Assembly: GCA_002395235.1 (NCBI GenBank)
Contig: DGWK01000032.1
Span: 214,532-278,531, forward strand
Length of the DNA stretch: 64,000 nt
Origin: Lachnospiraceae bacterium UBA4260
GTDB taxonomy: Bacteria; Bacillota; Clostridia; Lachnospirales; Lachnospiraceae
Direction of reading: 5' to 3'
Part shown: positions 1 to 7,748 of the stretch, piece after piece
Layout of the letters: each line of letters begins with the position of its first letter
Numbering within the stretch: the first letter of the stretch is position 1
Translations under genes and position numbers: made by a program
The notes under the pieces: generated by a model
The model's input: only the letters and a program-made list of their open reading frames with translations
Told to the model about the DNA's origin: nothing
Databases searched by the model: none

Positions 1-729
1 GTAGTAATCGCCGGTCAAAAGATAGTTCATCCCGTCCGGCATCAATACTTTGTCAAACCGCGCGCCTCCAAACGCGTAATCTTCAATCCTGTTCACTGAT
101 TCGGGCAGGATCAGTTTCTTTGCGCGGACATTGCGGAAAGACAGTTTCGCGATCGTGTGAACTCCTTCCGGGACCATGATCTCATCCCGTCCGGAGAAGC
201 AGATGTACAGAATGCCGTCCCGGCAGTAAAACTCCCCAAAGTGCTGCACCGCCCAAGGCACTCCGTCGAAGGCTCTGTCACCGAAGATCACTTCAGGTTC
301 TCTGACCTCTTCACTGTCTCTCTTCAGTTTTCTTGTGTTTTCTGCGTCCTCCTTTACCGGCTTATCATAAATATATCTGAACTCTTTGCCGCCCGCTTCC
401 ACCTTCTTAAGAGCGGTACAGCCGCGGAACGCGTATGCGCGGATCCTCGTAAGAGTTGCCGGCAAGTACGCTTCAGTAAGGTTTATACATCCCTCAAAGT
501 TCCTGAGTCCGATCTCCGTGATGCCTTCGCCGATCTCCACCTTTCTGATCGTCTCTTTTATGTCCTCCCACAGGGACTGCGCGTGATTTCTGCCTCCCAG
601 ATCGGGCATCCTTCCTGTTCCCGTAACCGTCAACGTTCCCTCTCCATCAATGTTCCATTTGAAATCTTCTGCTTTATCCTCCTGCATCTTTATCTCTTTT
701 CCCTTGACGACTGAATCTGTTCTGACCAT
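1..729 (-). CDS. BspA-like leucine-rich-repeat protein, 3' end cut off by window
   Basis: Reading the minus strand from an ATG at 729 gives 243 codons without a stop up to the left edge, so the gene is partial here. AGGAGGTG lies just upstream of the ATG, which decides the start. The protein has the LRR_5 (BspA/Treponema) pattern: short segments such as 'NFEGCINLTEAYLPATLTRI', 'YAFRGCTALKKV' and 'ILPESVNRIEDYAF'. An early 'GTLTVTGTGRMPD' block is typical of the N-terminal part of these proteins. No signal peptide is visible, so a surface location is not supported by the N-terminus. Function is unknown; family members are usually secreted or cytosolic repeat scaffolds. Codon use is like its neighbours. 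Confidence 0.75.
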   Translation of the reverse strand, partial: MVRTDSVVKGKEIKMQEDKAEDFKWNIDGEGTLTVTGTGRMPDLGGRNHAQSLWEDIKETIRKVEIGEGITEIGLRNFEGCINLTEAYLPATLTRIRAYAFRGCTALKKVEAGGKEFRYIYDKPVKEDAENTRKLKRDSEEVREPEVIFGDRAFDGVPWAVQHFGEFYCRDGILYICFSGRDEIMVPEGVHTIAKLSFRNVRAKKLILPESVNRIEDYAFGGARFDKVLMPDGMNYLLTGDYY

Positions 730-916
730 CCCTGCACCTCCTTCAGACATTTCGACACTGTTTCCATTGTTTTATAGTAAAGATATCTCACCTTAATTTC
801 GCAGGCAATGAACTGTCAGTTGACTGACCGGCGTTTTGCAGAAATAGTAATGCGCAGTTTTTTGTGGTATATTTACATGGTATATCGTCAATATGTTTCT
901 CATGAAGGAGATAAAG

Positions 917-1648
917 ATGCTCTCAACACTTCTTTTCGTAATGATCGTCACCACCGCCGGCTCCTGCGTGCAGAGCGCGCTGGGCTTCGGCACCACCATG
1001 ATCACCATGGGTTTTCTGCCGCTGATCATGGAGTACAGCAAAGCCATGGGGCTGTCCATCGTCATGGTGACGATCAGCACACTCTATATTTCCTTCAAAT
1101 ACAGAGATTCCATTCAATGGGCTGTCATGCTCCCTTTCCTGATTCCTACCGCAGTCATCTGCGGAATCGTAAACCTCCTCTCTGCCAAGGTCAGCTCCGA
1201 TATGATGTACCTGCTTCTTGGCATCATGTTCGTTGCCGTTTCCATCTTTTTCTTCGTATTCTCAGACAAGATCCACATTACTCCCAACCCGGTCTCAGGA
1301 ACAATTCTGGGCGTGATCTGCGGCGTCTGTTACGGCCTCTTCGCCTCCGGCGGTCCCACTGCGGCGCTCTACCTGCTTCCCGCCACCAAAAATAAAAAGG
1401 AATACCTGGCAACGATCCAGGCATTCCTCTGTGTAAACAATATTGTAGTTCTTTTGATCAGTCTTTTCCTCGGCCGGCTCGACATGGCTGACCTGCCGAT
1501 GGTCGGCGCCGGTATCGTCGCCATGCTGGCCGGGACGCTCCTCGGACTTGTGATCCATGACAGGATTCCTTCTTCCGTTTTCGGGAAAGTTATCTATGCC
1601 TTTGTCGGCGTCGGAGGAATCTGGATCATTGTCAGTCATCTGATGTAG
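917..1648 (+). CDS. TauE/SafE-family membrane exporter
   Basis: 243-residue polytopic membrane protein. It opens with 'TTAGSCVQSALGFG', the typical first-repeat motif of the TauE/SafE (DUF81) family, whose members export sulfite, sulfoacetate or other small organic anions. About eight hydrophobic segments cover the chain. An earlier in-frame ATG exists at 893, but AAGGAG at 905-910 sits six bases before the ATG at 917, so I use that start. The gene converges on pxpA, with only 13 bp between the stop codons. The substrate cannot be told from sequence; the neighbouring 5-oxoproline operon on the other strand may be a coincidence. Confidence 0.85.
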   Translation: MLSTLLFVMIVTTAGSCVQSALGFGTTMITMGFLPLIMEYSKAMGLSIVMVTISTLYISFKYRDSIQWAVMLPFLIPTAVICGIVNLLSAKVSSDMMYLLLGIMFVAVSIFFFVFSDKIHITPNPVSGTILGVICGVCYGLFASGGPTAALYLLPATKNKKEYLATIQAFLCVNNIVVLLISLFLGRLDMADLPMVGAGIVAMLAGTLLGLVIHDRIPSSVFGKVIYAFVGVGGIWIIVSHLM

Positions 1649-1661
1649 CTTCACGCCAAAG

Positions 1662-2432
1662 TCACTTCACCACTTCCGCCAGCGGCGCGATCTCCACGCC
1701 CTCCGCGGCGAGCGCGCTGCGGATCTGCGTCACGAAGGTCAGCGCCTTTTCGTTGTCGCCGTGCACGCAGATCGAATCCGGTACGATCTCGATCTCAGTT
1801 CCGTCGATCGCCGTCACTCTGTGCTCTTTCACCATGCGGACTACGCGGCTGATGGCCACTTCTTCATCGTGGATGACGGCCCCTTCCCTGCTTCTGGGCA
1901 CAAGGCTTCCGTCAGGCATATAAGCTCTGTCCGCGAACACCTCTCTCGCCACTGGAAGTCCGATATCCTGCGCCGCCTTTACGCTCTCGCTCCCCGCCAG
2001 TCCCATCAGAATCAGGGACGGGTCAAAAGCCTGCACGGCTTTGGCGATGGCCAGCGCCAGCTTGTAATCTTTTCCGGCCATATTGTACAGCGCGCCGTGA
2101 GGCTTGACGTGCTGCAGCGGCACGCCTGCCGACTTTGCGAAGGCGTAGAGCGCTCCCAGCTGATAAGTGATATAGGCGGCTGCCTCGGCGGGCGATACCG
2201 TCATGTTTCTGCGGCCGAACCCCATCAGGTCCGGAAAGCCCGGGTGGGCGCCGATCCCGATGCCGGCCTGCGCCGCCATCGCGACCGTCTTCTGCATCAC
2301 AAGGGGGTCTGAGGCGTGATAGCCGCAGGCGATATTGCAGGAGGAGATCAGCGGGATCACCTTGTCGTCCATTCCCATGCTATAGGCGCCGAAGCTCTCT
2401 CCCAGGTCACAGTTCAAGTCAATCTTTGCCAT
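1662..2432 (-). CDS. pxpA: 5-oxoprolinase subunit A (LamB/YcsF family)
   Basis: 256 aa starting 'MAKIDLNCDLGESFGAY', the signature N-terminus of the LamB/YcsF family, with the conserved 'SCNIACGYHASDP' and 'HPGFPDLMGFGRR' blocks. In bacteria PxpA works with PxpB and PxpC as an ATP-dependent 5-oxoprolinase that opens pyroglutamate to glutamate. Length is normal. It is the last gene of a five-gene minus-strand operon (NRAMP-like, pxpB, pxpC, ycsI-like, pxpA), nine bases after the ycsI-like gene. The same set of families occurs together in the Bacillus subtilis ycsFGI-kipIA region, which supports the call. Confidence 0.93.
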   Translation of the reverse strand: MAKIDLNCDLGESFGAYSMGMDDKVIPLISSCNIACGYHASDPLVMQKTVAMAAQAGIGIGAHPGFPDLMGFGRRNMTVSPAEAAAYITYQLGALYAFAKSAGVPLQHVKPHGALYNMAGKDYKLALAIAKAVQAFDPSLILMGLAGSESVKAAQDIGLPVAREVFADRAYMPDGSLVPRSREGAVIHDEEVAISRVVRMVKEHRVTAIDGTEIEIVPDSICVHGDNEKALTFVTQIRSALAAEGVEIAPLAEVVK

Positions 2433-2441
2433 CTTGTCACC

Positions 2442-3233
2442 TTATTCCTTCAAGTCCACATTTTTGATATCGAGCAGCAGCATATGACCCGGCGCGTGCG
2501 TGATGGCGAAATCCGGTTTGACGTTCATCACGACCGACTGGGGCGTCACACCGCAGGGCCAAAACATAGTGACCTCTCCTTCTTTGATCTCCACAGGGTC
2601 GCCGAATTCCGGATGGTTTATATCCTTGATTCCGATCACGGAAGGGTCGCCGATGTGGATCGGGCTTCCGTGTACTTTGGGGAGCTGGGCGGTGACCGTC
2701 ACGGCCTTCACGACCTGCTGCGGGGGCACCGGCCGCATGGAGACGACCATCTTGCCCGAGAAGACGCCTGCCGGCACCGTATCGATTCCCGTGATGTACA
2801 TGGGGACGTTGCGGCCCATCGTGTTGTGGCGCATCTCGATCCCCGCCTCGATCATCTCGGACTCGAAGCTGAAGGAGCATCCGATCAGAAAGCCCACCAG
2901 GTCGTCGCTCCAGAACTGCTCGACGTCGGTGTACTCGCCGGTGCATACGCCTTTCTCATAGATCCTGTACTTGGGGAAATCCTTGGCGATATCGCAGTCC
3001 TGCGCCACAAATCTGGTAAAGCGGCTGCCCGTGTCGAGAACTTCCAGCACGGGGCAGGCCTTGGGATTGCGCTGTGCGAACAGCAGAAAGTCATAGGCGT
3101 GCTCCTTGCGCAGGATGATGAGATTGGCCTGGGCATAGCCCGGGCACAGGCCGCTTGTCGGCTCTGTAAACTTGCCCTCACGGATGATATGTCTCATCTG
3201 AAGCGGCGTCAAATCTTTATAATCACTGATCAT
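2442..3233 (-). CDS. YcsI-like putative hydro-lyase (DUF1445)
   Basis: 263 aa. It belongs to the DUF1445 / D-glutamate cyclase-like family (B. subtilis YcsI), with typical blocks 'FTEPTSGLCPGYAQANL' near the N-terminus and 'FWPCGVTPQSVVM' near the C-terminus. The exact reaction in this context is not proven. Relatives include D-glutamate cyclases that make 5-oxo-D-proline, which would suit a gene embedded in a 5-oxoprolinase operon. Its ATG overlaps the stop of pxpC by four bases (3230-3233), so the two are translationally coupled. The chain ends in 'MLLLDIKNVDLKE' and looks intact. Confidence 0.85.
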   Translation of the reverse strand: MISDYKDLTPLQMRHIIREGKFTEPTSGLCPGYAQANLIILRKEHAYDFLLFAQRNPKACPVLEVLDTGSRFTRFVAQDCDIAKDFPKYRIYEKGVCTGEYTDVEQFWSDDLVGFLIGCSFSFESEMIEAGIEMRHNTMGRNVPMYITGIDTVPAGVFSGKMVVSMRPVPPQQVVKAVTVTAQLPKVHGSPIHIGDPSVIGIKDINHPEFGDPVEIKEGEVTMFWPCGVTPQSVVMNVKPDFAITHAPGHMLLLDIKNVDLKE

Positions 3234-4309
3234 CTGTTACTACCTCCTCTTTTCCGGTCCTTCCGTTTCCATCCTCTGTGTTTCCATCCGGAGCGGCCGC
3301 CCGCGCCGTTTTCCTGCCCTCTGATCCCCAGGACCTGGAAGCCCGCCGGCGCGCTCTTTTCCAGGATCCGGCAGTGTTCTTTCCATTTCTTATCCGCTTT
3401 GCGGATCAGCTCCTGCGCCTCCTGCACCGTACACCGGACAAATATCACCTTCTGTCCCGGACGCAGCTGCGCAAAGAGCGGTATGTCGACGTTGATGAGA
3501 GACGCTATTTTGGCGTATCCGCCGGTGGTCTGCCTGTCGGCCATCATCACGATGGGCTGGCCTTCCCCCGAGATCTGGATACTTCCGTTGACGATTCCGT
3601 CCGAGAGGATGTCGTAGCCGCCCTTGGCCTCGACCTGGGGTCCTTTCAGCCGGTAGCCCATGCGGTCGCTGTGCGCGGTGATCACGTAGCTGCTCTCGTA
3701 GAACGTCTTAATGCCTTCCGCTGTGAACATGTCCTCCTGGGGTCCCGCGATCACGCGCACCCTGGTTATATCCGGATCGTCCGGCGAGACGAGCCTCCGC
3801 GGGGGCACCCAGCGCCAGGAAAGGTCCTTTCTGCCGTTCTCCGGGCTGCGCAGCGCGATCACGTCGCCGGCCATGAGGGCTCTCCCCTTGAATCCGCCGA
3901 TCCCGCATCGCAGGTTCGTGCTGCGGCTTCCCATCACCATCGGGATGTCCAGGCCGCCGCCGACGGCCAGGGAGCCGTAAATCCCGACTTTTCCCGTCGT
4001 GATCTTAATTCTCACTCCCGCCGGCACGTGTACGGCCTTGTTTGCGGGGTATATTTTGCCGCCCGCGTCGATTCCGAAGTCTCCTCCGCACACGGCGATA
4101 TTTACTGTTTCGTCAAAATACAGCTCGGGCCCGATCAGGCAGAATTCCACCACCGCGTCCGAGTCATGATTTCCGACCAGCACGTTGGCCATTCTGGACG
4201 CGACTCTGTCCATAAAGCCGCTGGGCGCGAATCCGCTGTTCTGGTAGCCCAGCCTTCCCTTGTCCTGAATAGTCGTGCGGGGGCCGGGATTGATCACATG
4301 CATTGCCAT
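3230..4309 (-). CDS. pxpC: 5-oxoprolinase subunit C (biotin-dependent carboxyltransferase-like, KipA)
   Basis: 359 aa, AHS2 domain (allophanate hydrolase C-terminal-like), with the hallmark N-terminus 'INPGPRTTIQDKGRLGYQN' and the late 'GGYAKIASLINVDIPLFAQL' block. PxpC pairs with PxpB in the ATP-dependent opening of 5-oxoproline; in B. subtilis the orthologous KipA antagonises the KinA inhibitor KipI. A longer reading frame begins at 4333 inside pxpB. I chose 4309 because GGGAGGGG lies eight bases before it and the protein then starts right at the family N-terminus. It follows pxpB by five bases and overlaps the next gene by four. The C-terminal 25 residues are basic and low-complexity. Confidence 0.92.
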   Translation of the reverse strand: MAMHVINPGPRTTIQDKGRLGYQNSGFAPSGFMDRVASRMANVLVGNHDSDAVVEFCLIGPELYFDETVNIAVCGGDFGIDAGGKIYPANKAVHVPAGVRIKITTGKVGIYGSLAVGGGLDIPMVMGSRSTNLRCGIGGFKGRALMAGDVIALRSPENGRKDLSWRWVPPRRLVSPDDPDITRVRVIAGPQEDMFTAEGIKTFYESSYVITAHSDRMGYRLKGPQVEAKGGYDILSDGIVNGSIQISGEGQPIVMMADRQTTGGYAKIASLINVDIPLFAQLRPGQKVIFVRCTVQEAQELIRKADKKWKEHCRILEKSAPAGFQVLGIRGQENGAGGRSGWKHRGWKRKDRKRGGSNR

Positions 4310-4314
4310 ACCGG

Positions 4315-5040
4315 TCACCCCTCCCTGATCCACTGATACTCATATGTTCCGTCTTCGACCTGCTTCCGGATCGCATGAAACTCCTGCTCCGTGATCGGAA
4401 CAAAGCGGATAAATTCACCCGCTTCATAGAGAATCGGTTTTTCTCTGTTTTGATCGTAGAGCTCCAGCGGCGTTCTGCCGATGATCTGCCAGCCGCCCGG
4501 CGAGACCAGGGGATAGATCCCCGTCTGGTCGCCCGCGATGCCGACCGATCCCTTTTCCAGGCGCTCTCTGGGATTTTTCAGGCGCGGCGTACTGATCGAG
4601 CGGTCCATGCCGCCCAGATAAACGAAGCCCGGCATGAAGCCCAGCATATAGATCAGATAATCCACGCTGCTGTGCCTTCTGATCACTTCCTCACCGGTCA
4701 GGCCCGCGTGCTCGCAGACGTTCTCGAGGTCAGGCCCGAACTCTCCGCCGTAGCAGACAGGGATCACGATCGTCTTTTTCTTCATCTGGCCGCTGCCGAG
4801 ATCCATCTGCGCCAGTTCTGTCCGAATCCTGGCTTCGAGCTCATCATAGCCGATCATGGCAGGGCGGTAATGCACCATGAGCGTGGCATAGGTCTGCACG
4901 TACTCATTGACGCCTTTGATTTTTTTCTTTGTGAGATATTTTCTGGCAGTTCTCACAATCCTGCTTGTCTCGGGGTCGATCTCGTTTCCGAAGATGATCG
5001 TCAAAGCGCTGTCCCCGACGGGGAGTATTTTGTAATCCAT
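4315..5040 (-). CDS. pxpB: 5-oxoprolinase subunit B (KipI-like, AHS1)
   Basis: 241 aa, AHS1 domain, starting 'MDYKILPVGDSALTIIFG' as usual for PxpB/KipI, with the conserved 'LIYMLGFMPGFVYLGG' and 'GSVGIAGDQTGIYPLVSPGGW' region (about residues 140-200). It forms the ATP-dependent oxoprolinase with PxpC and PxpA. An upstream in-frame ATG at 5091 would add 17 residues without family similarity. The start at 5040 is preceded by AAAGGGA. The protein is second in the operon, separated from the NRAMP-like gene by about 110 bp that hold two hairpins. Confidence 0.92.
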   Translation of the reverse strand: MDYKILPVGDSALTIIFGNEIDPETSRIVRTARKYLTKKKIKGVNEYVQTYATLMVHYRPAMIGYDELEARIRTELAQMDLGSGQMKKKTIVIPVCYGGEFGPDLENVCEHAGLTGEEVIRRHSSVDYLIYMLGFMPGFVYLGGMDRSISTPRLKNPRERLEKGSVGIAGDQTGIYPLVSPGGWQIIGRTPLELYDQNREKPILYEAGEFIRFVPITEQEFHAIRKQVEDGTYEYQWIREG

Positions 5041-5062
5041 GTATTGTCCCTTTGAACTATAT

Positions 5063-5129
5063 ATGACCCGTAGCAGGAGGCCGCGGGTCATAAAATCAAC
5101 GTAATTATTCAGGACCCGGTCATCGGGTC
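5063..5129 (-). other. Two intercistronic hairpins between the NRAMP-like gene and pxpB
   Basis: ATGACCCG (5063-5070) pairs with CGGGTCAT (5084-5091), and GACCCG (5113-5118) pairs with CGGGTC (5124-5129). Neither is followed by a T-run on the minus strand, so I read them as RNA processing or stability structures or a partial attenuator inside the operon, rather than full terminators. Confidence 0.5.
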
Positions 5130-5149
5130 GCTGCTTTTCCTGCTCATGC

Positions 5150-6418
5150 TCAGCCGCTGATCAGCTTCTGCAGTCCTGTGATAAACGCGCGCATATTTCT
5201 GGCGGCGATAAAGATGAAGATCGCAATAACGATCACAACGAGCACGTTGAACCATGTCTTGTTCTTGTATTCCTTCATGATCGCCGAGTCATTGGCTACG
5301 ATCAGAAGAAGAATACCGGTGATGGGAAGAAGCAGCGCGTTGGCAGCCTGTGCGAACAGGATGATCTGCGTAGGGCTTGCTCCCAGTGTGCAGGTCGCGA
5401 AAATACCAAAGCACAGAACGATGATCCAGAAAACTTTAAATCTGTTTTCCTTCATATCTTCGCCCCAGCCCAGGATACCGGAGCTGGCAAAGGCCGCTGC
5501 CAGAGGAGCTGTGAGCGTACTTGTGATGCCGGCCGCGAACAGGCCGATGCCGAAGATCACGGTCGCCCAGCTGCCCAGAAGGGGCGTCAGGGCTTTCGCC
5601 ATATCGGAGCCGGAAGCGATCTCGCCGCCTGTCGCGTGGATCGTCGCTGCCGCGCATACGATGATCGCCATGGAGATGACGCCGCCCAGGCCGATGGAGA
5701 TAACGGAGTCAAAACGCGAATTGGCGAGCGCATCCTCTTTATCCTTTGTTTTGCCCCACTTGGTGGAGGCGGAAGACGCGTGCAGATAAATATTGTAAGG
5801 AACGACCGTCGTACCCATCAGAGCCGCTACCGTCATCCAGTCGCCGCCGTCCGGGACTTTGAATCCGAAGAGACCTGCGAAAACAGCCCCCCAATCGGGC
5901 TTGGCCGCGAACGCGCAGATCAGGAAGATCACACCCATCAGCACGACCAGTGCCGTCAGGAAATTCTCCACGCGCTGATAACTTCCGGAGAAGAGGAGCG
6001 CGAACGCGATCACTCCGAGGATCAGTGCAAGGACGATCTTTGCCGTCCCGTTGTCGGTCGCGGGGACAGCCGCCTGAATACCCAGGATCGAACCGGTAAG
6101 GTTTCCTGTCTCATAAGCGATGTTGCCGATGAATACGGCCGCGATCACCAGGATCGAGATCAGTACTCTTGCGCCTGTACTTGTAAATTTTACTCTTAGC
6201 GCCTCGCCGAGTCCCATACCGGATACGATACCGAGACGGGCCGCCATGGACTGCATAATGATGACTGAAATAACAGATAGAAGCATTGCCCATAGAAGTG
6301 TGTAACCAGCAGTTGCGCCCGATATGGAACAGGAAGTGACCGTTCCGGGACCGATGAACGCGGCTGCTACCAGTGCGCCGGGTCCCACGTTTTTGATACG
6401 TTTGGCTAGATTGTTCAT
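5150..6418 (-). CDS. NRAMP-superfamily transporter with altered metal-site motifs
   Basis: 422 aa with about 11 membrane helices and NRAMP-superfamily character throughout. In helix 1 the canonical DPGN metal motif reads 'GPGT' (in 'FIGPGTVTSCSISGATAGY'). In helix 6 the canonical 'MPHN.YLHS' reads 'VVPYNIYLHAS', so the metal-coordinating Asp, Asn and Met are all missing. It is therefore probably not a classical Mn/Fe transporter. NRAMP-related Mg transporters also have an altered site; alternatively it imports an organic substrate such as 5-oxoproline. It is the first gene of the pxp operon, as ycsG is beside ycsF in B. subtilis. AGGAGG precedes the ATG. Confidence 0.88.
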   Translation of the reverse strand: MNNLAKRIKNVGPGALVAAAFIGPGTVTSCSISGATAGYTLLWAMLLSVISVIIMQSMAARLGIVSGMGLGEALRVKFTSTGARVLISILVIAAVFIGNIAYETGNLTGSILGIQAAVPATDNGTAKIVLALILGVIAFALLFSGSYQRVENFLTALVVLMGVIFLICAFAAKPDWGAVFAGLFGFKVPDGGDWMTVAALMGTTVVPYNIYLHASSASTKWGKTKDKEDALANSRFDSVISIGLGGVISMAIIVCAAATIHATGGEIASGSDMAKALTPLLGSWATVIFGIGLFAAGITSTLTAPLAAAFASSGILGWGEDMKENRFKVFWIIVLCFGIFATCTLGASPTQIILFAQAANALLLPITGILLLIVANDSAIMKEYKNKTWFNVLVVIVIAIFIFIAARNMRAFITGLQKLISG

Positions 6419-6451
6419 TTCACCCTCCTTTTGTGCTTTATTGATTTACAA

Positions 6452-6480
6452 TTTTAATACACTAAAGGATGTTTCGTCAA
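6452..6480 (-). promoter_or_regulatory. Sigma-A-type promoter of the pxp operon
   Basis: On the minus strand TTGACG (6475-6480) and TTAAAA (6452-6457) are spaced by 17 bp, about 35 bp ahead of the NRAMP-like start codon. A TAAAAT hexamer one base further is an alternative -10. No clear operator palindrome is seen. Confidence 0.55.
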
Positions 6481-6534
6481 TATTTTTAACTCTGCTGTCA
6501 TACAGTCCTTGCTTTCACGGCCTGCCCCCCAAAA

Positions 6535-6838
6535 GGAACAAGGCGGGAAAATCACCATTCACTCCGAAAGGACAGATGGCGCGCTGTTCATCCGGGTATC
6601 TGATACAGGAGTCGGTATGGACTCTGAAACGCTGAAAGGTCTGAAGGATAAGCTCGCGGGAGCGCCTTCTGATGTCCACGTCGGGATAGGAATAGGAAAT
6701 CTGTATCAGAGACTGACTTCGCTTTACGGAGAGGATTCCCTGCAGATCAGCAGCGAAGCCGGCGAAGGAACGCAGATCACAGTCACGATTCCCTTAACGC
6801 AAGGAGAAGAACACGATGCTGAAAATATTGATCGCTGA
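6535..6838 (+). pseudogene. C-terminal remnant of a YesM-type sensor histidine kinase
   Basis: This frame encodes only the end of a HATPase domain: 'GGKITIHSERTDGALFIRVS', then 'DTGVGMDSETL' (the N/G1 box), then 'GIGIGNLYQRLTSLYGED' (the G2/F region) and 'GTQITVTIPLT'. This is the usual C-terminus of YesM-like sugar-sensing kinases. Sensor, HAMP and the phospho-histidine region are missing, and the frame upstream of about 6535 is unrelated. It overlaps a response-regulator start, as in intact yesM-yesN pairs. It is a non-functional relic. Confidence 0.8.
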
Positions 6839-6947
6839 CGATGAGGTGATCGAGCGCCTCGTTTTGGAAAAGAAACCTTACTCTTCTGAAATCCGCGCAA
6901 AGCACATTTTCTGCTCTTCCCGCTATTTTCCTGCCTTATGGAGCTGA
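6816..6947 (+). pseudogene. Truncated YesN-type response regulator start
   Basis: AAGGAGAA (6801-6808) is followed by an ATG at 6816 and 'MLKILIADDEVIERLVLEK', the unmistakable beginning of an AraC-type (YesN-like) response-regulator receiver domain. After about 20 codons the similarity stops and the frame ends at codon 44. The first 23 bases overlap the end of the kinase remnant, which preserves the original operon geometry. The remaining 450 or so residues were deleted. Confidence 0.75.
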
Positions 6948-7429
6948 TCGGTCATAAAATCGAACAGCTCTTTTTTCTTTGCGTCTGATTCGAATACCCT
7001 GTTCGGAATCAGGTATGCATGAACCTGATCCGGGACCACTACCAGCATCGATTTACGGTTTATTGCCATCCCGCCGCCCTTTTCGTCCGGCACGAATGAC
7101 TTCCACGCAATTCTCTGCAGGTGCTTCTGTACCTTGATCTCCATACCGGTCTCGTCAAAAGAGAGCGTTGTGTCCACCTGCAGCGCCTGAGCGTCTCGGA
7201 TTGAGATGAGATAAATATACAGCGGCTGGAAGAGTGGAAAAACAAGAAGGAAAATGACCATGAGAGCTTTTCCAAGGCCATTGGTCGCATTCCACTTGGC
7301 AATGATCAGCGCCAGGATCGACAGTGTAAAGACGATACTGACCAGAGCAGTCCAGTTTCGATAGTAGTTCTCCATCCGGAATTTCCAATAATCTCCGGGC
7401 GTATTTCTATATGTATATTCGTATCTCAT
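6923..7429 (-). CDS. YcxB-like membrane protein
   Basis: 168 aa. Two hydrophobic helices lie at about residues 28-50 and 56-80. A C-terminal soluble domain of the YcxB type follows: 'LSFDETGMEI', then 'IAWKSF', then 'VPDQVHAYLIPNRVF'. Function in this family is unknown. The frame opens further at 7465, but AGGAGG at 7435-7440 is correctly placed for the ATG at 7429. The gene ends inside the truncated response regulator (24-bp overlap on the opposite strand), so the deletion that trimmed that gene may have occurred next to it. It stands alone on its strand. Confidence 0.75.
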   Translation of the reverse strand: MRYEYTYRNTPGDYWKFRMENYYRNWTALVSIVFTLSILALIIAKWNATNGLGKALMVIFLLVFPLFQPLYIYLISIRDAQALQVDTTLSFDETGMEIKVQKHLQRIAWKSFVPDEKGGGMAINRKSMLVVVPDQVHAYLIPNRVFESDAKKKELFDFMTDQLHKAGK

Positions 7430-7473
7430 GAGAAGCCTCCTGCATTTCTTTCGTTCGATTCTCAATTATAAAA

Positions 7474-7501
7474 AAGGACCGCCGCAAAAGCAACGGTCCT
7501 T
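7474..7501 (-). terminator. Rho-independent terminator of the dctM remnant
   Basis: On the minus strand an 8-bp stem (AAGGACCG with CGGTCCTT, 12-nt loop) is followed directly by TTTTTT. It lies about 30 bp after the stop codon of the dctM-like remnant at 7530 and so was probably its terminator. Confidence 0.7.
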
Positions 7502-7529
7502 CGATCTTTTGACTGATTTATGATCCGGC

Positions 7530-7585
7530 TCAGGTTCCGAGCAGCCACGGGATGCACATCGTGATCGCAGGAGTAAATTTTTGTT
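7530..7585 (-). pseudogene. C-terminal scrap of a second TRAP dctM gene
   Basis: The minus strand reads 'KFTPAITMCIPWLLGT' then stop. This matches the end of the intact dctM 200 bp away ('FIPAISLCVPWIFGYAGGR'). The few residues before it do not continue the dctM frame. It is therefore a leftover of a lost or rearranged paralogous TRAP operon, still with its own terminator. Confidence 0.6.
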
Positions 7586-7627
7586 CTCGGAAACCGGTAG
7601 AAGAATCGGGTTAAGACATAAAAAGAA

Positions 7628-7659
7628 CTGTGGAACAGGAAACCTCCCCTGTTCCACAG
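7628..7659 (-). terminator. Terminator of the dctPQM operon
   Basis: A perfect 12-bp stem (CTGTGGAACAGG / CCTGTTCCACAG) with an 8-nt loop. On the minus strand it is followed by TTCTTTTTATG. It lies 90 bp after the dctM stop codon. Confidence 0.85.
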
Positions 7660-7748
7660 TGATAATAAAATCAGATATGATTAGATTTAAAACTCATGAA
7701 TCGAGCTGACTCGACGCAGGCTGCCTGTAAATCAAACCACAGGACTGA

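Noticed and set aside
157..714. 185-codon plus-strand frame at the left edge
   Set aside because: Antisense to the partial BspA-like gene, which has a ribosome-binding site and LRR_5 repeats.
2316..3617. 433-codon plus-strand frame across pxpA/ycsI/pxpC
   Set aside because: Antisense shadow of GC-rich genes; no ribosome-binding site and no family pattern, while the minus-strand genes are unmistakable.
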